NCBI GenBank assembly: GCA_963971305.1
Contig: OZ020309.1
Span: 7,991,001 to 8,055,000 of the forward strand
Length of the DNA stretch: 64,000 nt
Direction of reading: 5' to 3'
Source: Arcuatula senhousia
Taxonomy: Eukaryota > Mollusca > Bivalvia > Mytilida > Mytilidae
A program made the translations under genes and the position numbers. Shown here in pieces: positions 46,290-58,260 of this stretch (positions are counted from its first letter, which is position 1; each line of letters begins with the position of its first letter). Below the pieces are notes generated by a model. It was not told the origin of the DNA. It worked only from the letters and a program-made list of their open reading frames with translations, and searched no databases.

Positions 46290-47930
46290 ATCTAAATAAT
46301 ACGAATACGAATCTTTATTGTCATTAAACTTTTATACAGTTTGTGACACAAAAACATACACACATAAACCTTACTAAAGCACACAATAATACATAGTTTA
46401 CAAGTAAAGAAAAATTAAGGGTCCCCTGTCCTCAGTTCAAAAGACTTTTTTTATAAAGGATCCTAGTTTATTTACTTGCAATGGTGTTGAGGGGTTTGAC
46501 AAATAAGTTACCTTTTCTTCATCATTCAAATTATTGTAGGATATTTGTTCTTAAAAGATATAAAGTTAAAATAGGTTACTCTTAAGTTTGCATTATAGGT
46601 ATATCTTAGTAAAAAATGATTCTCGTCGTCCAATACCTGACATTTTGTACATAATCTTTCTTCTCTAGGAATTCTTAAGTGCCTTCCCTTTTCAATTAAC
46701 AGTTTGAGGTCACTGATTCTTAATTTTGTAATCAGTTTCCTGAACTCAAAGTTTGAAATTGAGAGATATGGTTTTATTTCTAAGGCTGGATTTAACTTTT
46801 TACAGAAATTAGTTTACTTTTATCATCAATACTATTCATTTTGTCTTTTACAATGTCTCCATAGAATGAGTTTATTTGAGTCTTTACATATTTTTTTTTT
46901 TCAGTTGTTTTAATTCCGTACAAGTCTCCAGTCTTTCTAAATCAATATTTGTTTAAAAAGGTATGTCTTTTACAAATGTATACCAAGTATACGTTCCCTT
47001 TTCGTCCATTATTTTAGTTAATTGGAAAGATTCACTTGAAAGAGGGTATAGATTTGTAGTGAAAAGGCGTGCTAAATACATAATAGTTTATATTTTGATA
47101 TGACATTCGATGGGCATTCTACCCAGTTCTTGTCTAGTTCCAAAATTTGAAGCATTCTTATTTATGCCAAGTGCATTTTTTGCAATATGCAAGATGCAAA
47201 TTTTCAATAGGATTTTTATCAATAAAATGGGAAGGGTCTACATTTACCCCTGAGATCAGGGCTCTGTTTTTAGCATTAAAATAGCATGCTATACGAGTCT
47301 AAAAATTTAATTTCAGAATTGTAGTTAAGATAGGTCTTACTAATGTGTCAAAGAGGTTATTAGAAACATTTACTGAAAGATTACTTAGAGAATTGGTATA
47401 AAACTTTATAGAAAATAATACCTTTATTTGCCTTTATAGTTAATTCTGTTGTACTATGGCTCATGTTGTCATTGGATTTAATAAGTAATCCTAAATAAGG
47501 ATATTCTGAGACATTTCTATTGTCTCATTATCAAAATTAAGTATGGATTGCTCTACTTTTTTCTTTCCTGTTGAAATGATAATGCTTTTTGTTTTGTTTA
47601 TTATATTTAAAGAAAGCATCCATTTATCACAGAAAACTGCAACTTTATCTAGACTATTTTCAGGGATTAAGTTTTGGACATCCCTGCTATTTTGAAGTCC
47701 CTCCTGTGATTCCGAAAGGAGAAGAAGATCATTTAAATCTGCAAAGAGGAGGGATCCTAGTTTGCTATTTATAAGACATAATGGATTTGAATTTTTCTTC
47801 ATCTAAACCGTTGGTGATGTCATTTATAAAAATGTTGAATAATGTAGGTGTCAGTGAATCCCATTGTTTTACACCTTTGTTAATGTCAAAATATTCGGAT
47901 GTATCAGTACAAGGAATTATATACATCTAT
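46290..47930 (-). pseudogene. Degenerate non-LTR retrotransposon (RT region)
   Basis: Minus strand. RT motifs: GVKQWDSLTPTLFNIFINDI, then LLFAD(..)DLLLLSES with two extra residues inside FADD, then VAVFCDKWMLSLNI and TKSIIIS. The 3' end reads 'aatgacaataaagattcgta' plus an ATTCGT-type tail at 46297. Several frameshifts and stops; the 5' part is missing. Jockey/CR1-like by motif style. GVKQGDS, usual in this family, is GVKQWDS here. Confidence 0.75.
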
Positions 47931-47969
47931 ATAATTCCTTGATCAGTATTAAATCTTTTAAAATAATAT

Positions 47970-48200
47970 TTTATGAGATATCTTATAAACTTTATAATAA
48001 TCAGATATCTTATATAATTAATGAGATACATTTTTGTTATTAACTGTCAATTTATAAAATGTCTATATTAAACTAGAATGCCTTAAATTAAATAACATAA
48101 TAATAATAAGATATCGTATAAATCATCCACTTAAATTAAGTTAATAAATAAGATATCTCAGTATAAAAAGGTATAAGAAACATTTATCTTAGTATAAAAT
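47970..48200. repeat. GATATCTTAT-rich cluster, right part
   Basis: Continuation of the 46130-46289 cluster (gagatatcttataaac, cagatatcttatataa, aagatatctcag). Probably self-pairing; no gene. Confidence 0.5.
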
Positions 48201-48542
48201 ATCTTAATTTTTAAAAAGAAAATTGGCCTGTCATATTCATTAAGAGACTGTATACAGAAAACTGCCCGCGATGTCAGTATCAGTATAAAAAAAAGATAAC
48301 GAAGTTCGTTATAGTATGGCTCATCTGTGTATTCGTTTTGGGTGATTGGACGTATCAAATTGACGACTGGTTCCAACCAGTTTACATGTAGCTGGAATCT
48401 ATCGTCTGCAAAGTTGATTGAAATTACAATGATTTAGCGCCACTGATGCACTGGAAAATCCCTGAAATATGGACGATAGAAAACGAAAGACCCTTAGGCT
48501 CAATGTTGCTTCAAGAACAAACAGTGTTTGTAGCATAATCTT

Positions 48543-48662
48543 TAGCTGCAAACATGTAGCTCTGGTGGCCGCTTGATTTTAGTTGTTGGCCGCAATAAAA
48601 AAAATAGATAAAATAAAATAAATATTAAATGAGCGGCCTCAAGAGCTACATGTTTGCAGCTA
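48543..48662. mobile_element. 120-bp hairpin MITE with 8-bp target duplication
   Basis: Inverted arms TAGCTGCAAACATGTAGCTC and its complement, ~30 bp. ATAATCTT flanks both sides (48535-48542 and 48664-48671, with one extra base on the right). An 8-bp duplication fits hAT or a related superfamily. Confidence 0.75.
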
Positions 48663-49117
48663 CATAATCTTAAACTACCTGACTAATTGTTGTCATTTAC
48701 TGGATATTGTCATAGATCTGTATATTCAATATACAGGTCTATATGATATTGTCCAATGCATGAAAATAACATCCCCGAAAAAATAAAACCACAAAGTGTT
48801 ACATTACCCTGCATTCCTTCTGCAAATGAAGCTTAATGGCCTTAACCTCATGCACCGGCACATCACTTCACCAGCACCTAAATCAGGGCTGTCAAGTTTT
48901 GATGAGCTGCTTGCATGAGATTTGCCCAAAAATTGAAAGATCAAAGGAAAAAATTAAAACATCAAAGCCAAAGGAATTTGCCGCCAAATTGCTGACCAGA
49001 TGCGTGAATCTCACGCAAGTTGCTTGACACTTGACAGGTCTGCTAAATTCCAATCAACCTCACATTGACAGTGCTCTAAACTCTCTCATGTCTCTGACCC
49101 TGAGCCAAAAGATCAGC

Positions 49118-49210
49118 TGAATGAATGAATGAAAGCTTTATTTAATTCAGCGCATATACATGAGACCTTCTTTGCTAGAGTGCAACATTTAGGGTAGTTG
49201 ACTTCAGATT
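49118..49210 (-). mobile_element. Truncated LINE 3' end with ATTC tail
   Basis: On the minus strand it ends 'aaataaagctttcattcatt' followed by further ATTC units. A polyadenylation-like signal plus a simple-repeat tail is typical of CR1-like 3' ends. Confidence 0.45.
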
Positions 49211-49539
49211 ATTCTAAAATTTTATTAGCTTGCTATTTTTGAAAATTTTAAATTCTGTCCTGTTAACAATATGATAAAGAGATAAGAATAACAGTTTTTC
49301 CTATGGGATTGAAAAAATAACTAAGAAAATTGGAAGTTTTGTTTCATATTGATCATTTTTCTTCACTTGATTTGTGACATGGCAATCTATAGTAAAATGA
49401 ACAAGGGCATAAACAGTGAAATGATTGTTGTACCAAGTCAAATATGTTTTTTTCTTTAAGATTATGTGTTTCATTTTCTCTAAATTATTGCAAAAGCAAT
49501 GATTTTTTTAGACAAAAACTTTAAATTAAAGGTTTAATA

Positions 49540-51490
49540 TAAGTGTGTTGGACGTAACAGTGTCTGTCCAAACCATACTGTACATTTTGAAGTGTTTTTA
49601 AGAAAAACTATTTACTTTCAAAGATTGACAGTATCATATATGTATAATTTAAGTCATAAAAAATATTAACACATGTATTTGATAAGGAATATCTGTTATG
49701 AACATTAAAAATTACTAAAATATATTTTTTTCTAAACTTTCCGTCTGCGTTCGTCCCAACATTAATGAATTGAAATTGGATGATAAAATACAATTTGTTT
49801 AATACCAAGTCCTTACAATGATTGTAGTAAGATTTAGTTCAGGATAATGTTCATATTTCCTCTCATGAAATGCCCTTTACTCCCATAAGAAAATCAAGAA
49901 GAAGGAATAAAGATGTGTCTGTCCACTTCTGACTAAATGTTCGTCCAACATTTATGGTATCCGTCCTGTTCGTCCAACACAAGTTTTCTCCAAACTTATA
50001 TGCCATCAAATTAACAATGGAGGATATTGAAAAGGTTATTTTCAAGCATAATAATGCTGAAGCTTCTTACCTTTACCATTATTTTTATATATATTTTTAT
50101 CCAAATGCAATTATTTATTGCAAAAGTCTGTCCTCGTTCGTCCAACACTGACTGCTAAAATATTCTGTTTTACAGGTCATGACTTATTCTTCACAATTCA
50201 TTTTTTACTTCAGAATTAATCTTAAGTGAAAAGGAAATACTTATTATTCACAAATTCTTTATTTTGTTATCTTAAAGCATTGTATTGCGTCATTAATTTC
50301 TGTCCACTGTTCGTCCAACCACATTATTATCATGTCTGTCCATTGTTTGTCCAACACAATTTTTGAAAACTTTATTTCATCTGTTTATTTGAAAAAGACT
50401 ATTATTTTATAAATTTATATAAATTGTGAGCTGAAAATAACTAAGAGAACATATTTTCAATAGAATAAATTAATTAATTCAAACAAAAGTAGTCAAACTC
50501 AGCCTTGATGTCTGTCCTTGTTTGTCCAACACTCTGCTGAAATAATCTGTTTTATAGGGGATGACTTGTTCTTCACAGTTCATTTTGTACTTCAGAATTA
50601 ATCTTTAGTGAAAAGGAAATACTTATCATTTACAATTTATTTATTTTTTTTTCTTATAGCATTGTTTTACATCAATAATTTCTGTCCACAGTTCGTCCAA
50701 CTACATATCGTTTCATGTCTGTCCAGTGTTTGTCCAAAACTTGTCCTTAATCTCAATTTCTTTGTATTTTGTTAAAGATATCAATTTTAAAATAAACTGT
50801 GTAAGATTTTATTGCAAGATGCAATGCAAATTTAATAGATAAGTGGGATCTTTTTGTTAAAATAACAAATTTATTGATGTTTTACTTAATGTCTGTCCAT
50901 GTTCGTCCAACCACAATATTGGACAGACAGGGCATTGTTATTCTATAATGTTACTGTAGTTTATTTAAGACCCACAATTTATTAAAAATATGAGTCTTAA
51001 ATAACTGTTAATTATATTACTTTATTTTTATTTCATTGGAAAATTTCTATTTTAAAGAAAATAATAAAAATACATTTCTGTTCTGTTCGTCCCAACACTG
51101 GTCAATTTAGGATCTGTCCATTGTTTGTCCAACACATTTTTTGAAAACTTTATTTCACCTTTTTATTTGAAAAAACTATTATTTTAGAAATTTTATACAA
51201 ATTGTGAGCTTAAAATAACTAACAGAATATAATTTCAATAAAATAAATTAATTAATTCCAACAAAAGTTGCCAAACTCAACCTTGATTTCTGTCCATGTT
51301 CGTCCAACACTTTTTAAAAAAAATCATATAAAATTGGTTAGATATATTATCTAGTTAAATTGTTTAATATTTTGTTAACTAGAAGTGACAAAAAATAATA
51401 GTATCCATCATTCTGGGCAATGGAAAGTTAAATGTTTCATTTATTCACAAAAATGTCTGTCCACGTTCGTCCAACCCATGGTCATAGTGC
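49540..51490 (+). repeat. ~390-bp higher-order tandem array with CTGTCC..TTCGTCCAAC boxes
   Basis: About 14 boxes of the form CTGTCCATGTTCGTCCAAC (or TTTGTCCAAC) stand in AT-rich DNA. From 50300 the pattern is a close pair (~33 bp apart), then a single box ~175 bp on, repeating with a period of ~375-400 bp (50300, 50681, 51079, 51454). The spacers align between periods, for example 'gaaaactttatttca' and 'aaattaattaattc'. The left part is more diverged. Confidence 0.8.
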
Positions 51491-52160
51491 CCCTATAAAA
51501 TCACAAAAAATAAATATTTTCAACAAAAACATTATCTTTTCCTTTCAATTTATTGAAAGTTAAATGATTTTAGCAGAGTTTTAACTCCTTTCATTAGTAT
51601 TCTAAACTACTTTGAAATTTTGAATCAATGTCACATTTCATGTTGCACCTTAGCAAAGAAGGACTCACATAACAATACATAGTTTCGACATGACGTCACT
51701 CCCGGTTAGTTACATCATCCGCCATATTGGAGGGGTGAAGCCATGCCTTGGATACCAAGGGTTTTACATGTAAATACAGTCTATATATCGGGTAATTAAG
51801 GGAATTACCTGCTTTTCGATCTTTATCTTGTGATAATTAGTTGTTAAGAAAGTCCTATGGTTATCAAAAATGTTTAAGTGCCGAGGCTTCGGGTCGTTTA
51901 TCAGTGTTAATTAATTGACTTTAATCAGTTGTTACAAGCAGGTGTTATGTGTTTGGTAGAATATGATGACCCCTATAAATGGCCAAATCTTCAGGTGGGG
52001 GTCTGGTAATCTTATCTGTTTGAATAAAGTTCCTGGTATAATAAAGATTTCTCTTTATTTTGTATTATTTTTTAATTACAAAAATCTTTAATTTTTCATT
52101 AAGAGTATATGATCGAATCCTGGAAGAGATATCATTACATTTTTGTTACTCTATAAATCA
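51491..52160. other. Non-repetitive AT-rich DNA, no gene
   Basis: Nothing recognised. 51690-51780 is less AT-rich ('gacatgacgtcactcccggt', 'ccgccatattggagggg') and contains a CRE-like TGACGTCA, which might mark a promoter or a repeat edge. Confidence 0.3.
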
Positions 52161-52165
52161 ACATG

Positions 52166-52333
52166 CAGGCCTGTACACAGCTTTTTGAAAAAGGGGGTGC
52201 GTTAATATAGGATATTTAAATTTAAGGGGGGTGCGAATTGTGTTTTAAAGAAAAATCCTTAGGAAATTTAAATATTTTTCTCCAAAAGGGGGGTGCGAAC
52301 GCACCCACCGCACCCCCCCTGTGTACGGGCCTG
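52166..52333. mobile_element. 168-bp MITE with CAGGCC ends and ACATG duplication
   Basis: Inverted ends CAGGCCTGTACACAG / CTGTGTACGGGCCTG (one mismatch), flanked by ACATG at 52161-52165 and 52334-52338. The interior has 'gggggtgcg' on one arm and 'gcaccccccc' on the other. Confidence 0.78.
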
Positions 52334-52339
52334 ACATGA

Positions 52340-53360
52340 AATAAATTATGAAAAAATAATTAGGACAACTTAAAATTTTCACCATTTAATACAGGGTTGT
52401 TTGAAATATTTTTATTTATATATTTTCACGTCTGCATCCATGATATACAGATGTGTTTATAACTGAAAGTTTCTATTGTTATACATAACTACTAATACTT
52501 TAATATATTATCATAAGGGGATAGAATTTGTAATGAGAAACAAGATTTGAAACTGGATATAAAATCATAAACAAAAACATTTATACTTGTGCTAAGAAAT
52601 TATTCATATTGCTAGTAAATGCTTCAAAGCAATTTTAAGTCATTTAAAGTCAACTCTGAACATAGGTTAAACCATATTCATCATGTGTATCAATAAGCAA
52701 GTGAAAGTTCATTTATTTCAGAAAGATAAAGTTTATTACAGCTAATATTAAATTCGTTGCACCTTGTTAAAATTGTCACCAGCTGGAGACAAGTTAGACG
52801 AGACATTACACAGACACCTGATATTTTTTACCATGCAGACACCTGTAAGGTACTGTTAGGAACCTGTTAGGTCTTAACATGTACCTGTGATAGCCTTATA
52901 ATTACCTTGAATTAATAAAATGAAACATTAACTAATAACTGTTACACGATTACTTTATTAATCTGATAGATAATTTTCAAAAGTGCAACATTTAAGATTA
53001 TAGAAAATGTTTAGCCATACAAATGAACAAAGCTGAATCATTAAAAAAAAACTAAATCAACTAGTAAGAAATAAATATCCCTCTTTATATACTTGTGGTA
53101 CAAATGCATCTTTAATGCATTCATGGCTTTTTTACCATAAATAAAAGAAACATGTTCAGTCAGAAATATTTCGTTCATTTGCATGTTTCATAGTTCTTAT
53201 CTTTTTGTTCACCAGATGCAGTAAAGTAAAGATTACATTTTTTTCAGGTTTGTGCACGATAGGGTCTATGAAAGCATATATAATATCAAAGTCTTCCACT
53301 ATCAAGCTGAAAATGGCGCTTCATAAGTTTTAAAAGCTTTTCAAATCTTCAAACGGCCGG
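52340..53360. other. AT-rich DNA, no gene seen
   Basis: No coding, no clear repeat. A small direct repeat of 'agacacctg' and 'acctgttaggt' words lies near 52812-52886. Confidence 0.35.
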
Positions 53361-53361
53361 A

Positions 53362-53691
53362 ATGCTGACTGTTATGAAGTGGCTACCAGAACCAATATCA
53401 AAGACAAAAGTTTTACTAAGCAACCAAGAACAACACAAAGAAGAAATGAAAGTTCACACCAGCAACCAAAGTCAAATGCAGAAACTTCACCAATCATTGA
53501 AAGATTATGTCCCTAAGCCAGTTCTTCTCGGCACCTTTGTTGACTTTTCTGCAGATTTCAATTGGAAAAAATTTACAACCACAGCTCCTTCCAAAGCTGT
53601 TGAACCTTTAACAAAACTATACAACTCAGTTTATGTAAAGTTCTCAGTTTACTCAGTTGACGAAACAGGGACAAGTTGCTCTTTCGTTGTT
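53362..53691 (+). CDS. Uncharacterised open frame, tail overrun by a repeat
   Basis: 110 codons of a mixed-composition frame (MLTVMKWLPEPISK..., KLHQSLKDYVPKPVLLGTF, PLTKLYNSVYVKFSVYSVD) before it enters a T-run and the retroelement tail at 53690. The remaining codons to 53889 are repeat-derived. No family recognised and no clear splice donor. Could be a fragment of an old gene or a TE-derived frame. Confidence 0.25.
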
Positions 53692-54370
53692 TTTTTTTTT
53701 TTTAACTCAAAAAGCTTACAGACAAATATGGGATTTCTATCTCTCAGATGGGTGCAGATGTTGGTTTGTCATATGGCTTTGTTTTGCCTTCCTTTGCCGA
53801 ATTGGCAAATGGCAGCGTGCCGGTTGTGCTATAGAAAGCAGGAACTGCTTATTCTTCGGGAGTACCTGAGTGATATCGTTACAACTTGAGTTCGCGTTGT
53901 TGAAGTGGTGATACAATGAACATGAAATGATGATGAAGTGGAGGAAATGGGGACACAAGGCCAATCGGGTAGGAGAGTTTTGACTGCCACTGGAAAAAAG
54001 GAGTGATGGGTAGGGACGGAAAATTTAGCCTCTTGCATGGGGATCCTACGGGTCCTACTCTTACCGAGAACTGCAGCAGGGTTCTTTAACGTGCGAGGAA
54101 CGTGACATTTTTCCCAACACGGTGCACCACTATGGTTTGCGGTCACGTTTTCCGCATTATCGCCTGACGACCCCGCATCTCTCGATGTCAGGGCTGCCCC
54201 ATTCAACCACCTGGGGCACACATCCCAGTCGCTTTGTGGGCAAAGCGGCCTGACCCCGATGTCAGGTTTCTGAGCGCTCTTTAGTGGACTTTTACCGACA
54301 AGCTTAGCGCTGCTGCGGGCCTATTTGCCTCCCGGGCCCCGCACGGGACCCATTGGTACCTCTTTGCTTC
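53690..54370 (+). mobile_element. Retroelement tail (family a) interrupted by family g repeat
   Basis: 53720-53905 has the tail's 'atatgggatttctatctctc', 'gctatagaaagcaggaactg' and 'gagttcgcgttgttga'. The tail's last block, 'gacccattggtacctctttg', appears only at ~54347. Between them lies a family g copy ('gacggaaaatttagcctctt', 'acgtgcgaggaacgtgac', 'cggtgcaccactatgg'). Confidence 0.65.
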
Positions 54371-56140
54371 TACAAATATCGAGCGAGCGATTGTACTTTC
54401 CTTGGACGCATGACGTTTCAGTATATGTACGAGATATACGCAACATCCCATGGGTACTCCTAAGGCATTGAAGATGCATTTTGTATAAAAATGTTCAAAA
54501 TATGATATAAATGACGAATTCTTTTGAAGATGAAGATGTTGCTTTTAAAATTTTTCAGCAAGGAATATCCAAGGTGCAAGTTGCCACTTGTCATACATGA
54601 AAATATTATAAAACTAATAAAAAAAATAAGTTTATTTGTTTTGGGACCGACCATTAATCTGGAGGGGTTGTTTTTTTTTTCTGGCAAGAAATTTTTTTTT
54701 TATTCGTGTCGACCGGCCGCATAAAAATCATTTGTCACGACAGAATTTTTTTTTCAATTATTAGTAATTATTTTCTATCGTGGAAATCCTTCTCCAATCA
54801 GAATATTTTTTTCTTGACCTCTTCTGCCAAAAAAAGCAATTTGCTGTTGATTTCTGACCGCATCTTTATGTTCCAAAGGAAGTATAAAATTATGTTCATG
54901 CTTGTTGCAACACACCCATGTTATGTACTATGCTGCAGATTTATAAAGGAGTCATGTGGTTAGAAAGAAATTTAAATTTGAAGAATAAAAACTTTCTACA
55001 AAGCTCGGTGAACACGAAATACAGAGAAAAAGAAAACAAAAACAATCAAATTATTGCTATTGTTTATGATTCCCTGTTGTCTGTTTCCTTGTTGGTCGAT
55101 CGTGTTTTTTTTTCTGGTTTTGTCATTCACGGCCATTTCTTACTTTCAACAAGCAAAACTAAAATGCCAAATAGGTATATTTCTCTCTGCTTCCTTATAA
55201 ATTCAAGATACACCATGTCCTAGCATAAGAGTTCAATTTTTATTAGCACATTTTGCAACAAACGGTGTACTATTTCAAAATGGTTAGCTACAATGCTAGA
55301 CGCGGTTTAAGGCTCTTTATGGCCCTTTTGGAGACTGACTATTCGTTACAACATAATCATGATAATGTTGTTTTGACAGCTAACTGCACATCATGTTTTG
55401 GCATATGCTTCACCTCCTTAGTTACAAAATAAAGGGAAATAACTCAAAATGACAAAAATCCCCGGATGTTCGGATTTATGTATACAACACAAGCTCTGTG
55501 GATCTTTTTACTGAATTTACATAGAAACATATATAAGAGGACATGGTCATCATTGAGGCAGGGTACAATACATACTGAAACATCATATGACATGATCGAC
55601 ACATAAATATGACAAACATTAAACATTCAGTGGAAATGAACAACATAGATAACACAAAACACACATATTGTAAAGCACTAGATAGCAGCATGCAAGTTTA
55701 AACCATACAAATTAATAAAAAACAGCACTGAAGAGTAGGTAAACGCACTTAACTGCATGCAACAAAATCTGATTGCATCTACTTGCACATGGAACAACGA
55801 CAACCCTTCCCATTTTAGGGCTGGATAAGAGATTTTTGAACTGATTGAAAATATTTTCTGTCCTGAAATGGTCCGGGAGGTCGTTGCTTAAGAAGCATTC
55901 TTATCTTTGGTCATTTACAAGACCAGACTGGTCAAATTGAAGGTTGCTGGCTGATTTTCAGATTTTTACATTTGCATATGTATTCCACTACTTGTCACAG
56001 GGAAGATTGTGGCAGTGACTTTAACATTTCAAATATTTATTATGATATTATTTGTACAGTCAGATTGAAACTACAACAGATCTTTAAAGAGGAAAGAATG
56101 TGATTTTCAATGACTCATGCCATGCTAATTTGCTGGATTT
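54371..56140. other. No gene recognised; expected to precede or contain 5' exons of gene B
   Basis: AT-rich, with a possible decayed DNA element near 54640-54730 ('gggaccgaccattaatctgg'). I searched for equivalents of gene A exons 1-3 and found none; those exons are short and poorly conserved, so absence is not proven. Confidence 0.3.
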
Positions 56141-56149
56141 CACAAAGGG

Positions 56150-56625
56150 AATAATCCTGGTGGTTATAAAATGGTGAATATGTCTTGGCAGCGGGCGGGC
56201 AAGATATTTTGTGTAACAGTTTTTCTCAGCAACTACTTATCAGTTGTCACAGCCTCTTGAAATTTGGTATGCAGCATCAGCATGGGGTTGGTTTTGATTT
56301 CAGGTCTGTCGCTCACTTGCTTCCTGTTAAACAAAATCCGGCCATTTTTCATATTTTTTTAAAGATGAAGAGCAAAATAGTGAGCAACACTAAAAATAAG
56401 CAAGAACTGCTTTTGAAGAAAAGGGTGGTGAAAACTACAATGTACATGTACTCTCTCTCAGTTATAATGAGAAAGATGCTGCCTTAAACATGTTAAAATC
56501 TTCCTATGATTGTAAATACTGGCCGGTCCAGGACCTTTGTCAATAAAATGTAGAAGGCTCTGTTTTAATAATTGAGGGTCCCTGACCAACCTCACACCAG
56601 TGCTAATTTGAACCCCTGCATTGGT
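56150..56625. repeat. Repeat related to the 41619-43117 element interior, then a GGGGTTCAAATTA MITE relic
   Basis: 56150-56350 shares 'atcagcatgggg', 'gatttcaggtctgt' and 'cttcctgt' with 42165-42400. 56505-56625 has 'ggtccaggacct' and ends 'gctaatttgaacccctgca', as in 12557-12757. Confidence 0.5.
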
Positions 56626-57157
56626 TCCTCCTACAACATATGTACAAACAGTGCAGGTATTCTTTTTTGCAGTCACTATATATCATTTCTGTGTATTGAC
56701 CAAACCAACTTTTTTGAAAAATTATATTATACATAGTCAGTATTATAATTAACATACTTTTATAGTACTTTATATCAAAAGAAATGTTTTTAAAGGTTTA
56801 TTTTAATCAACATTTTAATCAATATATTTGAATATGGCATGAGTCTTTCCTCTTGAATTTTGAAGTATATTCTAATCATTTTCATTTGTTAACAATTATA
56901 TCAACTTGTCTTATTAAATCAACTGTTGGTACATATATATTCATGATTATTCATTTAGACAGGTAAAAAGTTGCATGGCATGCATGTATAATGTTTATCA
57001 GTCAGTCTCAACATAAGTTTAGTCATTCTTAGGTTGGATAAAGCTGATTTTTTGTTATTATAACACTAAATTAATGTCTTATTGTTTCTTGGATGATAAT
57101 CATGCTAATGATTTATTGTAAACAAAAATTCATGATTTTATAAATACTTATTTATTA

Positions 57158-57892
57158 TACCCCACGCAACGAAGTTGCGAAGGGTATAATGTTTTTGACT
57201 GGTCCGTCCGTCTGTCCGTCCGTCCGTCAGTCTGTGATCAAAGTTTGTAATCGCAACTCCTCTTAAACTACTGAACAGAATTTAACGAAACTTGGTATGC
57301 AAGAAGAACACCATATGTAGTTGTGCATGTTACTGGGAATTTTTGATTCGCAAATTTTTGTGGGAGTTATGGCCCTTTTGACTTAGAAATTTGCAGAAAA
57401 TCATGATTACAGTTTGTAATCGCAACTCCTCTTAAACTACTGAACAGAATTTAACGAAACTTGGTATGCAAGAAGAACACCATATGTAGTTGTGCATGTT
57501 ACCGGGAATTTTTGATTCACAAATTTTTGTGGGAGTTATGGCCCTTTGGACTTAAAAATTTGCAGAAAATCATTATTACAGTTTGTAATCGCAACTCCTC
57601 TTAAACTACTGAACAGAATTTACGAAACTTGGTATGCAAGAAGAACACGATATGTAGTTGTGCATATTACAAAGAATTTTTTATCCCCAAATTTTTGTCG
57701 GAGTTATGGCCCTTTGGACTAAGAAATTTGACATAACTTTGTTATGATATTCAAATACTTGCACATTCACTTTTACAAACATTCAATATTTTTGATTCCT
57801 GTAGCTTGATACTTATTCCTCAAGGATAACATTGATAGTCCATTAGCGGCACGTGTGGGGTATGTGAGCGTGCTCACTAAGGTTCTTTCATT
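57158..57892 (+). mobile_element. Repeat family d, plus copy, abutting a gene B exon
   Basis: Starts 'ataccccacgcaacgaagtt', has three 169-bp core units (starts at 57243, 57412 and 57581) and ends 'cactaaggttctttcatt', shared with the minus copy. The gene B exon acceptor follows after only ~17 bases. Confidence 0.78.
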
Positions 57893-57909
57893 AATATTGT
57901 ATTTTTTAG

Positions 57910-58260
57910 GAAGAGAAAGCAGAAGCTGCGTCTAAGTTTTCCGTCTCTCCTGTTGGGTCTTTGACAACTTCACAACTACCACCATCTAATCCATCTAGTC
58001 CCCAAACACAAGAAACAAATCCATTGCTTCCTCAGAATGTTATCACACCCACATCTATTCCAAGACAGAGTTTCCTGGATAGGACGACCTCACATCAAGC
58101 TAGCAAATCTAGTCCACAAGAGATAGGTCAGCAGTTCAGCAGTACCGATGTCAGCCCTCAAGAGAGCAGTTCTAAATCAAGGGTGGAGAGTGGGACGTCC
58201 TTACCATCTCTGCCATCCAGCCCTTCTAGTATAGCTAGTCCTCATGTTATTGCTCTTCAG
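57910..58260 (+). CDS. TRPM gene B, exon equivalent to A exon 4
   Basis: 117 codons, phase 0/0, acceptor tattttttag, donor CAG|gtttgt. EEKAEAASKF start, then an extreme Ser/Pro/Gln/Thr-rich stretch (SNPSSPQTQETNP, SLPSLPSSPSSIASP), ending HVIALQ. Likely disordered. It is more than twice the length of A exon 4. A dispersed repeat ends about 17 bases before its acceptor. Confidence 0.8.

Noticed and set aside
49540..51490. CRISPR-like array (short conserved boxes with spacers)
   Set aside because: Spacers are themselves repeated at a ~390-bp period and too long; a satellite is the better reading.
54509..54600. Possible first exon of gene B (MTNSFEDEDVAF...)
   Set aside because: No convincing donor at the right phase and no similarity to gene A exon 1 or 2.
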